Of a stretch of DNA of 64,000 nucleotides, positions 34,002-45,153 are shown one piece after another. The stretch is taken from NCBI RefSeq assembly GCF_007858975.2, contig NZ_CP042220.2, positions 930,001 through 994,000 on the forward strand, in the 5' to 3' direction. The translations under genes were made by a program, and so were the position numbers. Source of the DNA: Dickeya poaceiphila (GTDB taxonomy: Bacteria > Pseudomonadota > Gammaproteobacteria > Enterobacterales > Enterobacteriaceae). Position 1 is the stretch's first letter, and each line of letters starts with the position of its first letter. Below the pieces are notes generated by a model, which was not told the origin of the DNA, ran no database searches, and saw nothing but the letters and a program-made list of their open reading frames with translations.

Positions 34002-35401
34002 CGGGCATTATCCCGATGGATTGGGCGCTTGCGCGGACGGCGTGAACGACGATGCGGCGTCGGGCCGTCATCCAGTGTGTTCAACATGGCTTGCTGGCGC
34101 GGCGGTGCGGCGACCTGAAACTCTCCCCACCACTGTGCCAGGCGTTGTAGTTCCTGGTGGTTTTCGGTCTCCGCACGCAGGCACAGCAGGTCATAAGCGG
34201 CACGGAATTTCGGGTGTTCCATCAGCTTAAAGGCGCGTTTGCCCTGACGACGCGACAGGCGCAACTGCAACTGCCAGATATCGCGCACAAGCGACGTGAT
34301 CCGTTTGGGAATTGCCAGCGAGCGGCACTGCTCATCGAGAACGTCGTTCATAGCTAATGCAAACGCTTCGAAGTAGGCAAGCCCACTCTCCTGCGTCAGT
34401 TTCTGAGCGTGTTCTACCAGCGGATACCACAGCATGGCGGAGAACAAAAACGCCGGGTTAACGCGCATATCGTTCTGGATACGCTGATCGGTGTTTTTCA
34501 GCACCTGTACTATCATCCGCTCCATCGTGCTTTCGCGGTTAGCGGTGAAATAGCGGCTAATCAGCGGAAACAGGGGCTGGAACAACTGGTATTCACACAG
34601 CAGCTGGTAGGTGGGGTAACCGTGACCTGCCTGCAAGAGCTTCAGCGATTCTTCAAACAACCGCGCTGGCGGAATGTCATGCAGCAATGAGGCCAGACGA
34701 GGAATCGGCTCGGCGGTTTCCGGGCTGATGTGCATACCGAGTTTGGCGGCAAAACGCACGGCGCGCAGCATACGAACCGGATCTTCGCGGTAGCGGGTTT
34801 CCGGGTCGCCAATCAGGCGAATCAATCCCTGACGCAGATCATGCAGACCATTGGTATAGTCACGTACGGTAAAGTCGGCAATGCTGTAATAGAGGCTGTT
34901 GATGGTGAAGTCGCGCCGCTGCGCATCTTCTTCAATAGTGCCGAAAATGTTATCGCGCAGCAGCATACCGTTGTGGCCTTGCTGGGCGGCATTTTTGGTT
35001 TCCTGTTCCTGATGCTGCTCGTGGTGACCACGGAATGTGGCGACTTCAATCACCTCAGGGCCGAACATGACATGCGCCAGACGAAAACGGCGGCCCACCA
35101 GTCGGCAATTGCGGAATAACTTGCGAACCTGCTCCGGCGTGGCGTTGGTGGTAATATCGAAGTCTTTGGGCTTTTTGCCCAACAGTAGGTCGCGGACGCC
35201 GCCGCCTACCAGATAAGCCTCATAGCCCGCTTTGCTCAGGCGATACAGTACTTTCAGCGCATTCTCACTCATGTCGCTGCGTGAAATGGCATGTTGGTCA
35301 CGGGGAATGACCGTCATCGCTTGCGGCGGATTGTCCGCCCTGGCTGGCTCATTCTCACGATTCAGTACCTTGCGGCAAAAATTAGCTACCCGGGTAAAGA
35401 T
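33998..35401 (-). CDS. pcnB: Poly(A) polymerase I with a non-AUG start
   Basis: 467 residues if translation starts at the ATC codon 35399-35401. PcnB adds poly(A) to RNA 3' ends and promotes decay. The first in-frame ATG (35317) would cut off 28 residues that are clearly conserved: [15 protein letters not shown] matches E. coli [15 protein letters not shown] with identical spacing to VIPR. E. coli pcnB is known to start with AUU. Here the aligned codon is ATC, with an ATT one codon upstream (35402-35404) and GAGGTG four bases before the ATC. Nucleotidyltransferase motifs: [20 protein letters not shown] and [12 protein letters not shown]; the C-terminal basic tail RRSRRPRKR is conserved. Confidence 0.93.
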   Translation of the reverse strand: MFTRVANFCRKVLNRENEPARADNPPQAMTVIPRDQHAISRSDMSENALKVLYRLSKAGYEAYLVGGGVRDLLLGKKPKDFDITTNATPEQVRKLFRNCRLVGRRFRLAHVMFGPEVIEVATFRGHHEQHQEQETKNAAQQGHNGMLLRDNIFGTIEEDAQRRDFTINSLYYSIADFTVRDYTNGLHDLRQGLIRLIGDPETRYREDPVRMLRAVRFAAKLGMHISPETAEPIPRLASLLHDIPPARLFEESLKLLQAGHGYPTYQLLCEYQLFQPLFPLISRYFTANRESTMERMIVQVLKNTDQRIQNDMRVNPAFLFSAMLWYPLVEHAQKLTQESGLAYFEAFALAMNDVLDEQCRSLAIPKRITSLVRDIWQLQLRLSRRQGKRAFKLMEHPKFRAAYDLLCLRAETENHQELQRLAQWWGEFQVAAPPRQQAMLNTLDDGPTPHRRSRRPRKRPIHRDNAR

Positions 35402-35469
35402 AATACACCTCGATAATCATTGAAAAATTAGCGGTACAACAAAAAATAGCGGCTAATCATAGCTCACCC

Positions 35470-36378
35470 TCAGCCCTTTGAGAATGCTGATGTTATTTCC
35501 GGCGATATAAGGGCGGATTCGACAGGAACTGTAGTCAGCGACCAGTGCGAGATGGCCCACGCGAGCAAGGCGTCCCGGTCAAGATCGCGCCAGTGCGTTG
35601 GCAGCGGCTGGCGCAGAAACGCCAGTGCCTGTGCCAATACGATTCGCGGATCGCCGTCAGGCAGCGCCGGTGCGTGATTCTGCTTGGAGAGCTTATTGCC
35701 GTCGGTATTAAGCGCCAGCGGCAGATGCACATAATCTGGTGCCGGATAATCCAACTGTTGGTACAACGATAGCTGCCGCACCGTCGGTTCAATCAAGTCT
35801 GCGCCACGTACGATTTCAGTCACGCCCTGATCGTGGTCATCCACCACCACCGCCAGATTATAGGCAAACAAGCCGTCACGACGATGAATGATAAAATCTT
35901 CTTTCGCCAGCATCGGGTCGGCATCAATCTGCCCACGCAAGCGATCGTGAAAGTGCATCACAGGACTGGTCTGGCGCAGGCGTAGTGCTGCGTTGTTCGG
36001 TGGCAGGCTGCGAGCGCGGCAATAGCCGTCATAGTGACCGCCAATTTGCTGGATGCGCTGTCGGGTACAGGTACAGTAATAGCATTTGTCCTGATGTTGC
36101 AGGTCCGCCAGCACCGCACGGTAACGATCATGGCGGCGAGATTGATACACCACATCGCCGTCCCACAGCAGACCGTACTGTTCCAGTTGTCGGAGAATAC
36201 GGGAAGCGGCACCGGGTACTTCGCGCGGCGGATCGATGTCCTCAATACGCACCAGCCAGCGCCCGTGACAGGAGCGGGCTTGCAGGTAGCTGCCCAGCGC
36301 GGCTATCAGGGAGCCAAAATGGAGATCGCCAGAAGGAGAGGGCGCGAAACGTCCGACATAAGGGCGTGATTCAGGCAT
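35470..36378 (-). CDS. gluQ: Glutamyl-Q tRNA(Asp) synthetase
   Basis: 302 residues. GluQ (YadB) activates glutamate without tRNA and attaches it to queuosine in the anticodon of tRNA-Asp. It resembles the catalytic core of GltX without the anticodon domain: HIGH-like [16 protein letters not shown] (about 9-24), a Cys/Tyr zinc-type site [11 protein letters not shown], and the KMSKS-like GNKLSKQNH. It lies between dksA and pcnB as in E. coli. Confidence 0.95.
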   Translation of the reverse strand: MPESRPYVGRFAPSPSGDLHFGSLIAALGSYLQARSCHGRWLVRIEDIDPPREVPGAASRILRQLEQYGLLWDGDVVYQSRRHDRYRAVLADLQHQDKCYYCTCTRQRIQQIGGHYDGYCRARSLPPNNAALRLRQTSPVMHFHDRLRGQIDADPMLAKEDFIIHRRDGLFAYNLAVVVDDHDQGVTEIVRGADLIEPTVRQLSLYQQLDYPAPDYVHLPLALNTDGNKLSKQNHAPALPDGDPRIVLAQALAFLRQPLPTHWRDLDRDALLAWAISHWSLTTVPVESALISPEITSAFSKG

Positions 36379-36432
36379 ACGACAATATCGTGCCGGTTAG
36401 GATAAATGATGACGGGTCATAATCGGTAAAGA

Positions 36433-36465
36433 TCCGGCGGCAGGGCTGTAGGCTCTCCCGCCGGA
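36433..36465 (-). terminator. Hairpin between dksA and gluQ
   Basis: TCCGGCGG ... CCGCCGGA, an 8-bp stem with a long loop, just after the dksA stop. There is no strong T-run, so it may be only a partial terminator. Confidence 0.4.
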
Positions 36466-36470
36466 GGATA

Positions 36471-36926
36471 TTATCCAGCCATCTGCTTTTCGCGGATTTC
36501 GGCCAGTGTTTTGCAGTCAATACACAGATCGGCGGTGGGGCGCGCTTCCAGACGGCGGATGCCGATTTCCACACCACAGGACTCACAATAGCCAAAGTCC
36601 TCGTCTTCGATTTTCTGCAGTGTTTTAGCAATCTTCTTGATCAGCTTACGTTCACGATCACGGTTGCGCAGTTCAAGGCTGAATTCTTCTTCCTGAGCGG
36701 CACGGTCTACTGGATCGGGAAAGTTAGCCGCTTCATCCTGCATGTGCGATACGGTTCTATCGACTTCATCCCTGAGTTGATTGCGCCATGCTTCAAGAAT
36801 ACGCCTGAAGTGAGCCAGCTGAGCGTCGTTCATGTATTCTTCGCCCGGCTTCTCCTGGTACGGCTCCACTCCGGCAATTGCGAGAATGCTCAGAGAGGAT
36901 GTCTTACGATTTTGCCCTTCTTGCAT
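36471..36926 (-). CDS. dksA: RNA polymerase-binding transcription factor DksA
   Basis: 151 residues from ATG at 36926 ([24 protein letters not shown]). DksA works with ppGpp in the RNA polymerase secondary channel to repress rRNA and activate amino-acid promoters. The coiled-coil tip contains the two functional Asp residues ([11 protein letters not shown], about 67-77). The four-Cys zinc finger CESCG ... LCIDC is near the C terminus. It would act on the rRNA promoters in this window. Confidence 0.98.
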   Translation of the reverse strand: MQEGQNRKTSSLSILAIAGVEPYQEKPGEEYMNDAQLAHFRRILEAWRNQLRDEVDRTVSHMQDEAANFPDPVDRAAQEEEFSLELRNRDRERKLIKKIAKTLQKIEDEDFGYCESCGVEIGIRRLEARPTADLCIDCKTLAEIREKQMAG

Positions 36927-37093
36927 GTTGCTTCTCCTACATAACACGACACGCAGTATCGCCCCCCTAGGGGGAAAAACAGGCCGCTATAAATAACAGA
37001 TGGAGGTGTGGTTGGCAATGATTCCCGACACTGGCCTGACAAAGTGTGAGAAACGACATAATCTCATCAGATAATACATAACGCGTGGCAGAA

Positions 37094-37813
37094 TTAGTCC
37101 GCTGTCGTCACGTTATTGAACGGTAACCGCGTCCCCAACGTCATACTATCTGGGCATATATGGGCACCGTAACACAGAATTTCAACCCCTTGCTGCCGGG
37201 AGAGTTGTAATAATTCGGCGTAATGTCGGTCAATGTGTTGCGCTGCGGCAATCTGGCTGATGCCGGAATGCAACGCGGCAAAACACAATACGGCGCTACA
37301 GCCCTGTTCTGCCATCTGTTGCAGTTCCCGCAAATGCTTCTGCCCTCTGAGGGTCACTGCATCGGGAAAGTAACCACATCCATGTTGCAGCAATGTGACT
37401 GATTTGACTTCAATATAGCAGTCAGCTCGCCCCTCTGCCTGTAATAACACATCTATCCTGCTGTTTTCCGAACCATAACGCACTTCGGTGCGGATAGTGG
37501 TGTAACCTGTGAAATCGGCAAGTCGGCCTGCTTGCAGTGCCTCAAGCACCAGTTGATTCGCGCGCAAGGTGTTTACCCCGATCCAGTGCCCTGGTGCGGT
37601 TTGCGTCAGTTCCCAGGTATGCGGATACTTGCGTTTCGGGTTATCCGATGTGGAGTACCAGACGGTATCGCCGGGCGCGCCGCAGCCAGTCATGGCGCCG
37701 GTGTTGGGGCAGTGCAGGGTCAGGAATTCTCCGTCAGGGGTGACGACATCCGCCAGAAATCGTTTGTAACGTTTGAGCAGTGTGGCGGGGCGCAGGCGTG
37801 GGGAAAATTGCAT
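37094..37813 (-). CDS. sfsA: Sugar fermentation stimulation protein A
   Basis: 239 residues. SfsA is a nucleic-acid-binding protein with a restriction-endonuclease-like fold; its physiological role is unclear. Family stretches: [14 protein letters not shown] start ([15 protein letters not shown]), [11 protein letters not shown] (about 34-44), and the nuclease-like core [24 protein letters not shown] with the Asp and E-x-K. It lies 12 bp after thpR. Confidence 0.95.
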   Translation of the reverse strand: MQFSPRLRPATLLKRYKRFLADVVTPDGEFLTLHCPNTGAMTGCGAPGDTVWYSTSDNPKRKYPHTWELTQTAPGHWIGVNTLRANQLVLEALQAGRLADFTGYTTIRTEVRYGSENSRIDVLLQAEGRADCYIEVKSVTLLQHGCGYFPDAVTLRGQKHLRELQQMAEQGCSAVLCFAALHSGISQIAAAQHIDRHYAELLQLSRQQGVEILCYGAHICPDSMTLGTRLPFNNVTTAD

Positions 37814-37825
37814 GGATGATGTCTC

Positions 37826-38359
37826 TCAGGAAGTCAGCAACGGCCAGTGGGCGACAGGCTGATAATGGGTTCGACCCGCTTCGGTTCGTGATTCATAAAG
37901 AAAGAATTGCTCGGCGCGCATCGTCCAACCGAAGGTGGCGGCTGGCAGCGGCAGCGGACGTGTGGCGCCGCGCAGCAGCGTGATGTGTGGGTGAAAGGGC
38001 TGGGGAGGCTGGTAGCAGCCGTTGCGCGCTGCCTGTGAACGCAGCATGTCTGCCAGTTGCAGCAGCCCGCGCGGCGCCTGACGGCAACCGAGCCATACCA
38101 CGCCGGGGCGCGGCCAGTGACCGGCATCGTTCAGATTAAGGGTAAACGCCGGCTGGCGGATACGACCGGCCAGCGCCGTTAACACCTGCATTTTTGCGTC
38201 GCTGACCTCGCCGAGGAAGGCTAGCGTCAGATGCAGGTTTGCCGCCGCCACCGGACGCCCGGCTTCCGGGGAGAATTGCGTCGCACGCCAGTGTACGATC
38301 TGCTGGCTGACAGCGTCTGGTAACGACAGGCCAAAAAACAGGCGGCGGGTTGAGGTCAT
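37826..38359 (-). CDS. thpR: RNA 2',3'-cyclic phosphodiesterase
   Basis: 177 residues from ATG at 38359 (MTSTRRLFFGLSLP). ThpR (LigT) opens 2',3'-cyclic phosphate RNA ends. Both H-x-T motifs of the 2H phosphoesterase family are present: LHLTLAFLG (about 45-53) and PHITLLRG (about 128-135). It is transcribed with sfsA and is divergent from hrpB. Confidence 0.94.
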   Translation of the reverse strand: MTSTRRLFFGLSLPDAVSQQIVHWRATQFSPEAGRPVAAANLHLTLAFLGEVSDAKMQVLTALAGRIRQPAFTLNLNDAGHWPRPGVVWLGCRQAPRGLLQLADMLRSQAARNGCYQPPQPFHPHITLLRGATRPLPLPAATFGWTMRAEQFFLYESRTEAGRTHYQPVAHWPLLTS

Positions 38360-38564
38360 GGCAATCTCTCTGTTCTGTGGGGTTCCGATGCTACAATGCT
38401 CACCCAATAATGCCCACTAAATTAAAGTTAAGGCTGTGTTCCGCTTCCTAATCGCCAGTGGATGCATGGTTGGCGTTATTTCTATTTATTATTGTTGAGA
38501 GTGATTGGTTACGGCTGATCATGGTTGCGTCAGTGAGTTCAGCTGTATGATTACGGAGCTTTAT

Positions 38565-41021
38565 GTGAATCAACCCCCCGTCAGCGCTGTACTGGATGAG
38601 GTCATCCAGGCGTTGCATACCGCGCCGCAGGTGCTGCTACATGCCCCAACCGGGGCGGGAAAATCCACCTGGTTGCCGCTGCAGCTGTTGCAGCAGGGCG
38701 CATTTTCTGGCCGCATCATCATGCTGGAACCGCGTCGGCTGGCGGCTAAAAGCGTTGCTTTCCGGCTGGCGCAGTGGCTGGGGGAAACGCCGGGACAGAC
38801 TGTCGGTTACCGTATGCGTTCGGAAAATCGGGTCAGTAGTCAGACACGGCTGGAAGTGGTGACGGAAGGCATTCTGACCCGTATGTTGCAGCATGATCCG
38901 GCGCTGGATGACGTCTCGCTGGTGATTCTGGATGAATTCCATGAACGCAGTTTGCAGGCTGATCTGGCGTTGGCGCTGCTGCTGGATGTCCAGCAGGGGC
39001 TGCGTGATGACCTTAAGCTGTTGATCATGTCCGCCACGCTGGACAACTCCCGTCTCTCTTCCTTATTGCCGCAATCGCTTAGCGTATCGTCGCAAGGTCG
39101 TTCCTGGCCAGTAGAGCGACATTATCAGCCGGTCGGCTCGCAGGAGCGTCTTGAAGAGGCGGCTGCCCGACTCGTGTACCGTTTGTTGCAGGACGAAACC
39201 GGTTCGTTGCTGATATTTTTGCCGGGCGTGGCGGAAATCAAACGGTTACAGGCACTGCTGGAAAGCGCGGTGTCGGCTGAGGTGGACGTCTGTCCGCTGT
39301 ATGGCGCGCTGACGCTGGCGGAACAACAGAAAGCGATTCTTCCGGCTGCCGCCGGGCGACGCAAAGTGGTGCTGGCGACCAACATCGCCGAAACCAGTCT
39401 GACCATCGAAGGTATTCGGGTGGTGGTGGACTGTGGGCTGGAGCGGGCGGCGCTGTTTGATGTTAAAACCGGGCTGACCCGCCTGACGACGCAGCGCATC
39501 AGTCAGGCCTCCATGGTGCAGCGTGCCGGACGTGCCGGGCGACTGGAACCGGGCGTGTGCTGGCATCTGTTCGCCCGCGAGCAGGCTGAGCGCGCTGCGG
39601 CGCAAAGCGAGCCGGAAATCCTGCACAGCGATCTGTCAGGCTTGTGGCTGGATCTGCTGCAATGGGGTTGTCATGACGTCGCACAGCTTTGTTGGCTGGA
39701 CAGGCCGCCCCAACCGGCATTGCTGGCGGCAGGCCGTTTGCTGATGCAGTTGGGCGTGTGCGATGCACAGCAGCGGCTGACGACGGACGGGCGTCACATG
39801 GCGGCGTTGGGCAGTGATCCGCGGCTGGCGGCGATGCTGCGTACCGCCGGGCACGACCCGGATGCGCTGGCGACGGCGGCGTTGCTGGCGGCGATCATCG
39901 AAGAGCCGCCGCGCGCAGGGTCGTTGAATCTGTCCGATGCGCTGCATCGCCCTGCCGGTCACTGGCAGCGTCGGGCGCAACAACTGACGCGCCGTGCCGG
40001 CAGGGCATCAGGTCAGGTGGATACCGGCAAGGTGAATGAAGCGCTTGCTGCATGGTTGTTGTCGGCAGGGTTTGCTGATCGCATCGCCCGGCGGCGTGGT
40101 CAGGATGGGCGCTATCAACTGGCGAACGGTACCGGAGCCAGCTTGCCGCCGGAAGAGGCGCTGGCGGCATCGGAATGGCTACTGGCGCCGGTTCTGATGC
40201 AAAGCCCACATAGCCCTGATGCCCGTATGTTGCTGGCACTGCCGGTGGATATCGACCAACTGGCGCGGCAGCGCCCGGAACTGGTGACTGAACAGAATCT
40301 GATGCACTGGGACGAAGAAAAAGGTACCCTGCGCGCCAGTCTGCGAACGCAAATCGGCAGCCTGACGCTATCGTCCCGGCCGCTGGCTAAACCCTCGGAT
40401 GAGGCGTTGCAGCAGGCGCTGCTCAACTGGCTGCGGGAGCAGGGGCTGTCGGTGTTGAATTGGGATGAACCGGCGCAACAGTTGCGTCAGCGCTTACTGT
40501 GCGCCCGGCAGTGGCTGCCGGAGGTGACGTGGCCTGAGGTGGATGACGCTTCTCTGCTGGCATCGCTGGAGTTGTGGTTACAGCCGTCGCTGAGCTGGGT
40601 GCGGGATCGTCGTACGCTCAATCAGGTCAATTTGAGTGAGGCACTGTGGCGCTTGCTCGACTGGCCGCTGCGTCAGCGGCTGGATAGCGCGCTACCCAGC
40701 CATTATACCGCACCCGGCGGTAGCCGCTTGCCGATCCGTTATGAGTCCGATAAACCACCCGTGTTGGCGGTGCGGTTGCAGGAAATGTTCGGTGAGCAGG
40801 CCAGCCCGCTGCTGGCTGAAGGTCGGGTGGCGCTGGTGCTTGAATTATTGTCTCCGGCGATGCGACCATTGCAGATCACGCGCGATCTGGCGGCGTTCTG
40901 GAACGGCGCGTACCGGGAGGTGCAGAAAGAAATGAAAGGGCGCTATCCCAAACATGTCTGGCCGGATGATCCGGCGAATACGGCGCCAACCCGGCGTACC
41001 AGAAAATACCAGAACACCTAA
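38565..41021 (+). CDS. hrpB: ATP-dependent helicase HrpB
   Basis: 818 residues from a GTG at 38565, preceded by GGAG at a 6-base spacing. It gives MNQPPVSAVLDEV, aligning residue for residue with E. coli MSSLPVAAVLPEL; the in-frame upstream starts lack such support. HrpB is a DEAH-type helicase of unclear role. Motif I APTGAGKSTW (about 28-37), motif II LDEFHERS (HrpB has DEFH), motif III MSATLD, motif V ATNIAETSLTI, motif VI QRAGRAGR. The C terminus GRYPKHVWPDDPANTAPTRRTRKY is strongly conserved. Confidence 0.94.
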   Translation: MNQPPVSAVLDEVIQALHTAPQVLLHAPTGAGKSTWLPLQLLQQGAFSGRIIMLEPRRLAAKSVAFRLAQWLGETPGQTVGYRMRSENRVSSQTRLEVVTEGILTRMLQHDPALDDVSLVILDEFHERSLQADLALALLLDVQQGLRDDLKLLIMSATLDNSRLSSLLPQSLSVSSQGRSWPVERHYQPVGSQERLEEAAARLVYRLLQDETGSLLIFLPGVAEIKRLQALLESAVSAEVDVCPLYGALTLAEQQKAILPAAAGRRKVVLATNIAETSLTIEGIRVVVDCGLERAALFDVKTGLTRLTTQRISQASMVQRAGRAGRLEPGVCWHLFAREQAERAAAQSEPEILHSDLSGLWLDLLQWGCHDVAQLCWLDRPPQPALLAAGRLLMQLGVCDAQQRLTTDGRHMAALGSDPRLAAMLRTAGHDPDALATAALLAAIIEEPPRAGSLNLSDALHRPAGHWQRRAQQLTRRAGRASGQVDTGKVNEALAAWLLSAGFADRIARRRGQDGRYQLANGTGASLPPEEALAASEWLLAPVLMQSPHSPDARMLLALPVDIDQLARQRPELVTEQNLMHWDEEKGTLRASLRTQIGSLTLSSRPLAKPSDEALQQALLNWLREQGLSVLNWDEPAQQLRQRLLCARQWLPEVTWPEVDDASLLASLELWLQPSLSWVRDRRTLNQVNLSEALWRLLDWPLRQRLDSALPSHYTAPGGSRLPIRYESDKPPVLAVRLQEMFGEQASPLLAEGRVALVLELLSPAMRPLQITRDLAAFWNGAYREVQKEMKGRYPKHVWPDDPANTAPTRRTRKYQNT

Positions 41022-41124
41022 TTTCAGATGTTTCCCCCTTCCTTGTGCAGCGTGGGAGACACAGAGTAGACGGCCTCGGCGGGTAACCGATGGCCGTCAG
41101 TAACCTGATGGAGATGTCACTGTA

Positions 41125-43629
41125 ATGTCTCAGGATGACCGCGAACCTATCGGGCGCAAACGTAGTGCGTCACGACCCACTCCCCCTCGCAGGCAAGCGA
41201 CGCGACGCCGCAGGGATGATGACTACGACGACGATTACGAAGACGAGTACGAAGACGACTATGACGAGGATGATGAGGAAGACGTCATGAGCAAGCGGCC
41301 ACGTAAAAAACGCCGCTTGCTGGGGTGGTTTATCCGATTATTCCTGATTTTTGTGGTGGTGATGTCGATTTACGGCGTTTACCTTGACGGAGAGATCCGT
41401 AGTCGTATTGACGGTAAAGTGTGGCAGCTACCGGCGGCGGTATATGGCCGCATGGTCAGCCTTGAACCGGGCATGGCCTACAGCAAGAAAGATATGGCTA
41501 ATCTGCTGGAAGGGATGCAATACCGCGAAGTCAGCCGCATTACCCGACCGGGTGAGTTTACGGTGCAGTCCAACAACATTGAAATTCTGCGCCGTCCGTT
41601 TGATTTCCCGGACGGCAAGGAAGGCCAGATTCACGCCAAAATGATCTTCAGTAACGACCGGTTGTCGCAGATCCAGAACATGGACAATCAGCGTAACTTT
41701 GGGTTCTTCCGGCTCGATCCGAAATTGATCACCATGTTGCAGTCGCCCAACGGCGAACAGCGACTGTTTGTGCCGCGCTCCGGTTTCCCCGACCTGTTGG
41801 TGCAAACGCTGGTTGCCACCGAAGACCGCCATTTCTACGAGCATGACGGCATCAGTTTCTATTCTATTGGCCGCGCGTTGATCGCCAACCTGACCGCAGG
41901 TCGGGCAGTTCAGGGCGGCAGTACGCTGACCCAGCAGTTGGTGAAAAACCTGTTCCTGACCAACGAACGCTCGTTGTGGCGTAAGGCCAACGAAGCCTAT
42001 ATGGCGTTGATCATGGATTACCGCTACAGCAAGGATCGTATTCTGGAGCTGTATCTGAACGAGGTGTATCTCGGTCAGAGCGGCAATGATCAGATTCGCG
42101 GTTTCCCTCTGGCCAGCCTTTACTATTTCGGGCGACCAGTCAACGAGCTGAGTCTCGATCAACAGGCGATGCTGGTGGGGATGGTGAAAGGCGCGTCGCT
42201 CTATAACCCGTGGCGTAACCCGCAGGTGACGCTGGAGCGCCGTAATCTGGTGTTGAAGCTGCTGCAGAACCAGCAGGTCATCGACGAAGATCTTTATAAC
42301 ATGCTGAGCGCCCGCCCGTTGGGTGTTCAGCCGAAAGGTGGGGTGATAAGCCCTCAGCCGGCGTTTATGCAGATGGTGCGTCAGGAGTTGCAACAGCGGC
42401 TGGGCGACAAAGCTAACGATCTCTCCGGGGTGAAAATCTTCACCACGCTGGACCCGGTGTCTCAGGATGCGGCGGAAAAAGCGGTGGAAGACGGCATTCC
42501 GGCGCTGCGTGCGGCGCGTGGCGTCAAGGATCTGGAATCGGCGATGGTGATTGTCGATCGTTTCAGCGGCGAGGTTCGGGCGATGGTAGGCGGTTCTGAT
42601 GCCCAGTTCGCCGGTTTTAACCGTGCTATGCAGGCGCGTCGTTCAGTCGGTTCGCTGGCGAAACCGCCGACATATTTGACGGCGCTCAGTATGCCGGATC
42701 GCTACCGCCTTAACACCATCCTGCCGGATGAGCCGATTTCGCTTAAACAGCCGAACGGTACGATTTGGGAGCCGAAAAACTATGATCGCGAGTTCCGTGG
42801 CCGGGTGATGTTGGTGGATGCGCTGGCGAATTCGCTCAACGTGCCGACGGTCAACCTTGGGATGGCGGTCGGGTTGGATCAGGTCAGTGATACGTTGCAG
42901 AAACTGGGTATCCCGCAGAATCAGATTCAGCCAGTGCCGGCGATGTTGCTCGGCGCGATTAGCCTGACGCCGATGGAAGTGGCGCAGGAATACCAGACTA
43001 TCGCCAGCGGCGGTAGCCGCGCACCGCTTTCCGCACTGCGTTCGGTGATTGCTGAAGACGGAAAGGTACTGTATCAGAGCTTCCCGCAGGCTGAACGGGC
43101 GGTGCCGTCACAGGCCGCCTACCTGACGCTATATGGTATGCAACAGGTGGTGGAGCGCGGTACTTCGCGCTCGCTAATGGTGAAATTCGGTAACTACCAT
43201 CTGGCGGGGAAAACCGGGACGACCAATGACCTGCGCGACAGCTGGTTTGCCGGTGTTGATGGCAGAGAAGTGGTGATTACCTGGGTTGGTCGTGACAATA
43301 ATGGTCCGGCGAAGCTGACCGGCGCTAACGGCGCACTGACCATCTATCGTCGCTATCTGGAAAATCAGACGCCGTTGCCGCTGATGCTGACGCCGCCGGA
43401 AGGCATTACCACCATGTCGGTGGATGGCAGCGGCAACTTTATCTGTAACGGTAGCGCAGGCCGGGCATTGCCGGTGTGGACTGATAATCCGCAGGCGTTG
43501 TGTCAGGCCAGCCAGCAAGTGGTGCAGCAGCCAGCCGCATTGTCGGGCGGTCAGAGTCAGCCGCAGCCAAATCAGCAACAAGATGGTGGCAGCGTTCCTG
43601 ATTGGATCAAACAGATGTTCGGGCAGTAA
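41125..43629 (+). CDS. mrcB: Penicillin-binding protein 1B
   Basis: 834 residues. This bifunctional enzyme polymerises and crosslinks peptidoglycan. It has a cytoplasmic tail with an acidic Asp/Glu/Tyr stretch (about 35-56), then a basic patch and one membrane helix ([22 protein letters not shown], about 65-86). The GT51 domain has the catalytic Glu in [14 protein letters not shown]. The transpeptidase domain has SxxK (SVGSLAKP), SxN (NSLNVPTV) and KTG (AGKTGTT). An internal ATG (MSKRPRKK), preceded by GAGGAA, could make a short form like E. coli PBP1B-gamma. The fhuACDB genes that follow mrcB in E. coli are absent. Confidence 0.97.
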   Translation: MSQDDREPIGRKRSASRPTPPRRQATRRRRDDDYDDDYEDEYEDDYDEDDEEDVMSKRPRKKRRLLGWFIRLFLIFVVVMSIYGVYLDGEIRSRIDGKVWQLPAAVYGRMVSLEPGMAYSKKDMANLLEGMQYREVSRITRPGEFTVQSNNIEILRRPFDFPDGKEGQIHAKMIFSNDRLSQIQNMDNQRNFGFFRLDPKLITMLQSPNGEQRLFVPRSGFPDLLVQTLVATEDRHFYEHDGISFYSIGRALIANLTAGRAVQGGSTLTQQLVKNLFLTNERSLWRKANEAYMALIMDYRYSKDRILELYLNEVYLGQSGNDQIRGFPLASLYYFGRPVNELSLDQQAMLVGMVKGASLYNPWRNPQVTLERRNLVLKLLQNQQVIDEDLYNMLSARPLGVQPKGGVISPQPAFMQMVRQELQQRLGDKANDLSGVKIFTTLDPVSQDAAEKAVEDGIPALRAARGVKDLESAMVIVDRFSGEVRAMVGGSDAQFAGFNRAMQARRSVGSLAKPPTYLTALSMPDRYRLNTILPDEPISLKQPNGTIWEPKNYDREFRGRVMLVDALANSLNVPTVNLGMAVGLDQVSDTLQKLGIPQNQIQPVPAMLLGAISLTPMEVAQEYQTIASGGSRAPLSALRSVIAEDGKVLYQSFPQAERAVPSQAAYLTLYGMQQVVERGTSRSLMVKFGNYHLAGKTGTTNDLRDSWFAGVDGREVVITWVGRDNNGPAKLTGANGALTIYRRYLENQTPLPLMLTPPEGITTMSVDGSGNFICNGSAGRALPVWTDNPQALCQASQQVVQQPAALSGGQSQPQPNQQQDGGSVPDWIKQMFGQ

Positions 43630-43654
43630 CGACCCGCAGCAGATATGTTAATAA

Positions 43655-43682
43655 CACGCCCGGCTTGCCGGGCGTGGTTTTT
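43655..43682. terminator. Terminator between mrcB and hemL
   Basis: CACGCCCGGC-tt-GCCGGGCGTG followed by GTTTTTT. It ends mrcB; hemL converges on it. Confidence 0.88.
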
Positions 43683-43694
43683 TCTGTTGTTTGC

Positions 43695-44975
43695 TTACAG
43701 TGCGGCGAAGCAACGACGCGCGGCGTCAACGGTGTGTTCGATATCCTGCTGACTATGAGCAAGCGACATAAAGCCGGCCTCGAATGCTGACGGTGCCAGA
43801 TAGACGCCTTCTTCCAGCATCAGGTGGAAGAAGCGTTTGAACCGTTCCACATCACACTTCACCACATCCTGATAGCAGGTCACCTGCGGGGCATCGGTAA
43901 AGAAAATCCCGAACATGGCGCCGACATGATTCACTACCAGCGGGATCTGTTGCGTTTTCGCCGCCGCCAGCAAACCTTCTGCCAGTTGCGTGGTCAGGTT
44001 GGTCAGTGTCTGATGAACGCCGGGTTTAGCCACTTCACTCAGGCAGGCGAAACCGGCCGCCATGGCAATCGGGTTACCGGAGAGCGTACCGGCCTGATAT
44101 ACCGGGCCGGTCGGCGCCAGCGCTTCCATCACGTCGCGGCGGCCACCAAATGCGCCCACCGGCATCCCGCCGCCAATAATTTTGCCAAGACAGGTGAGAT
44201 CAGGACGCACACCGTAATGCGCCTGTGCGCCACCCAACGCCACGCGAAAACCAGTCATCACTTCGTCGATGATCAACAGCGCGCCGAATTCGTCACACAG
44301 TGCTCTCAGCCCCGGCAGGAACTCTGGCAACGGCGGAATGCAGTTCATGTTGCCCGCTACTGGCTCGACGATAATCGCGGCGATATCCTGCGGATACTGT
44401 TCAAATGCCGCACGCACCGAGTCCAGATCGTTGTAGGTGCAGGTCAGGGTATGACGAGCAAAATCGGCTGGTACACCGGGGGAGTTGGGTTGCCCCAGCG
44501 TCAACGCACCGGAACCCGCTTTTACCAGCAGGCAGTCGGCATGGCCGTGGTAGCAGCCTTCAAATTTGATGATTTTGTCGCGGCCAGTGAAACCACGCGC
44601 CAGGCGGATAGCGCTCATGGTGGCTTCGGTGCCGGAGTTCACCATGCGCACCATCTCCATGCCCGGCACCAGCGAGGTGACCCGTTGCGCCATCTTCACT
44701 TCCATTTCGGTGGGCGCGCCAAAGCTCAGGCCGCGCTCTGCGGCCTCAATCACCGCCTGACGAATGGCTGGGTGGTTGTGGCCCAGAATCATCGGTCCCC
44801 AGGAGCCGACGTAATCGATATAAGATTTGCCGTCTGCGTCGTAGAGTCTGGCGCCTTCTGCCCGTTCGATAAATAGCGGCACGCCACCGACGCCGTTAAA
44901 CGCACGCACCGGCGAGTTGACTCCACCGGGAATCAGTTGACGGGCGGCGGCGTACAGACTTTCAGATTTATTCAT
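43695..44975 (-). CDS. hemL: Glutamate-1-semialdehyde 2,1-aminomutase
   Basis: 426 residues. HemL makes 5-aminolevulinate, the first common tetrapyrrole precursor, with pyridoxal phosphate. The cofactor Lys is in [16 protein letters not shown] (about residue 265), the cofactor-stacking region in [17 protein letters not shown], and [16 protein letters not shown] is conserved. It is divergent from clcA. Confidence 0.97.
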   Translation of the reverse strand: MNKSESLYAAARQLIPGGVNSPVRAFNGVGGVPLFIERAEGARLYDADGKSYIDYVGSWGPMILGHNHPAIRQAVIEAAERGLSFGAPTEMEVKMAQRVTSLVPGMEMVRMVNSGTEATMSAIRLARGFTGRDKIIKFEGCYHGHADCLLVKAGSGALTLGQPNSPGVPADFARHTLTCTYNDLDSVRAAFEQYPQDIAAIIVEPVAGNMNCIPPLPEFLPGLRALCDEFGALLIIDEVMTGFRVALGGAQAHYGVRPDLTCLGKIIGGGMPVGAFGGRRDVMEALAPTGPVYQAGTLSGNPIAMAAGFACLSEVAKPGVHQTLTNLTTQLAEGLLAAAKTQQIPLVVNHVGAMFGIFFTDAPQVTCYQDVVKCDVERFKRFFHLMLEEGVYLAPSAFEAGFMSLAHSQQDIEHTVDAARRCFAAL

Positions 44976-45153
44976 TGCGGCTTCCTGATTGGATTTGCAT
45001 AGCGAGTGGCGTCCATTCTAATCATCTGTTCCGCATTGTGAAATCGCCGGAAACACTTTAGCTCGCCACTGGCAGGATTCCTGCTGGGCAAGTGAGTTGA
45101 TACATGACTAGAATGGTGGTCTTGTCTGTCCTGCTAATCCTGATATTGCCATC

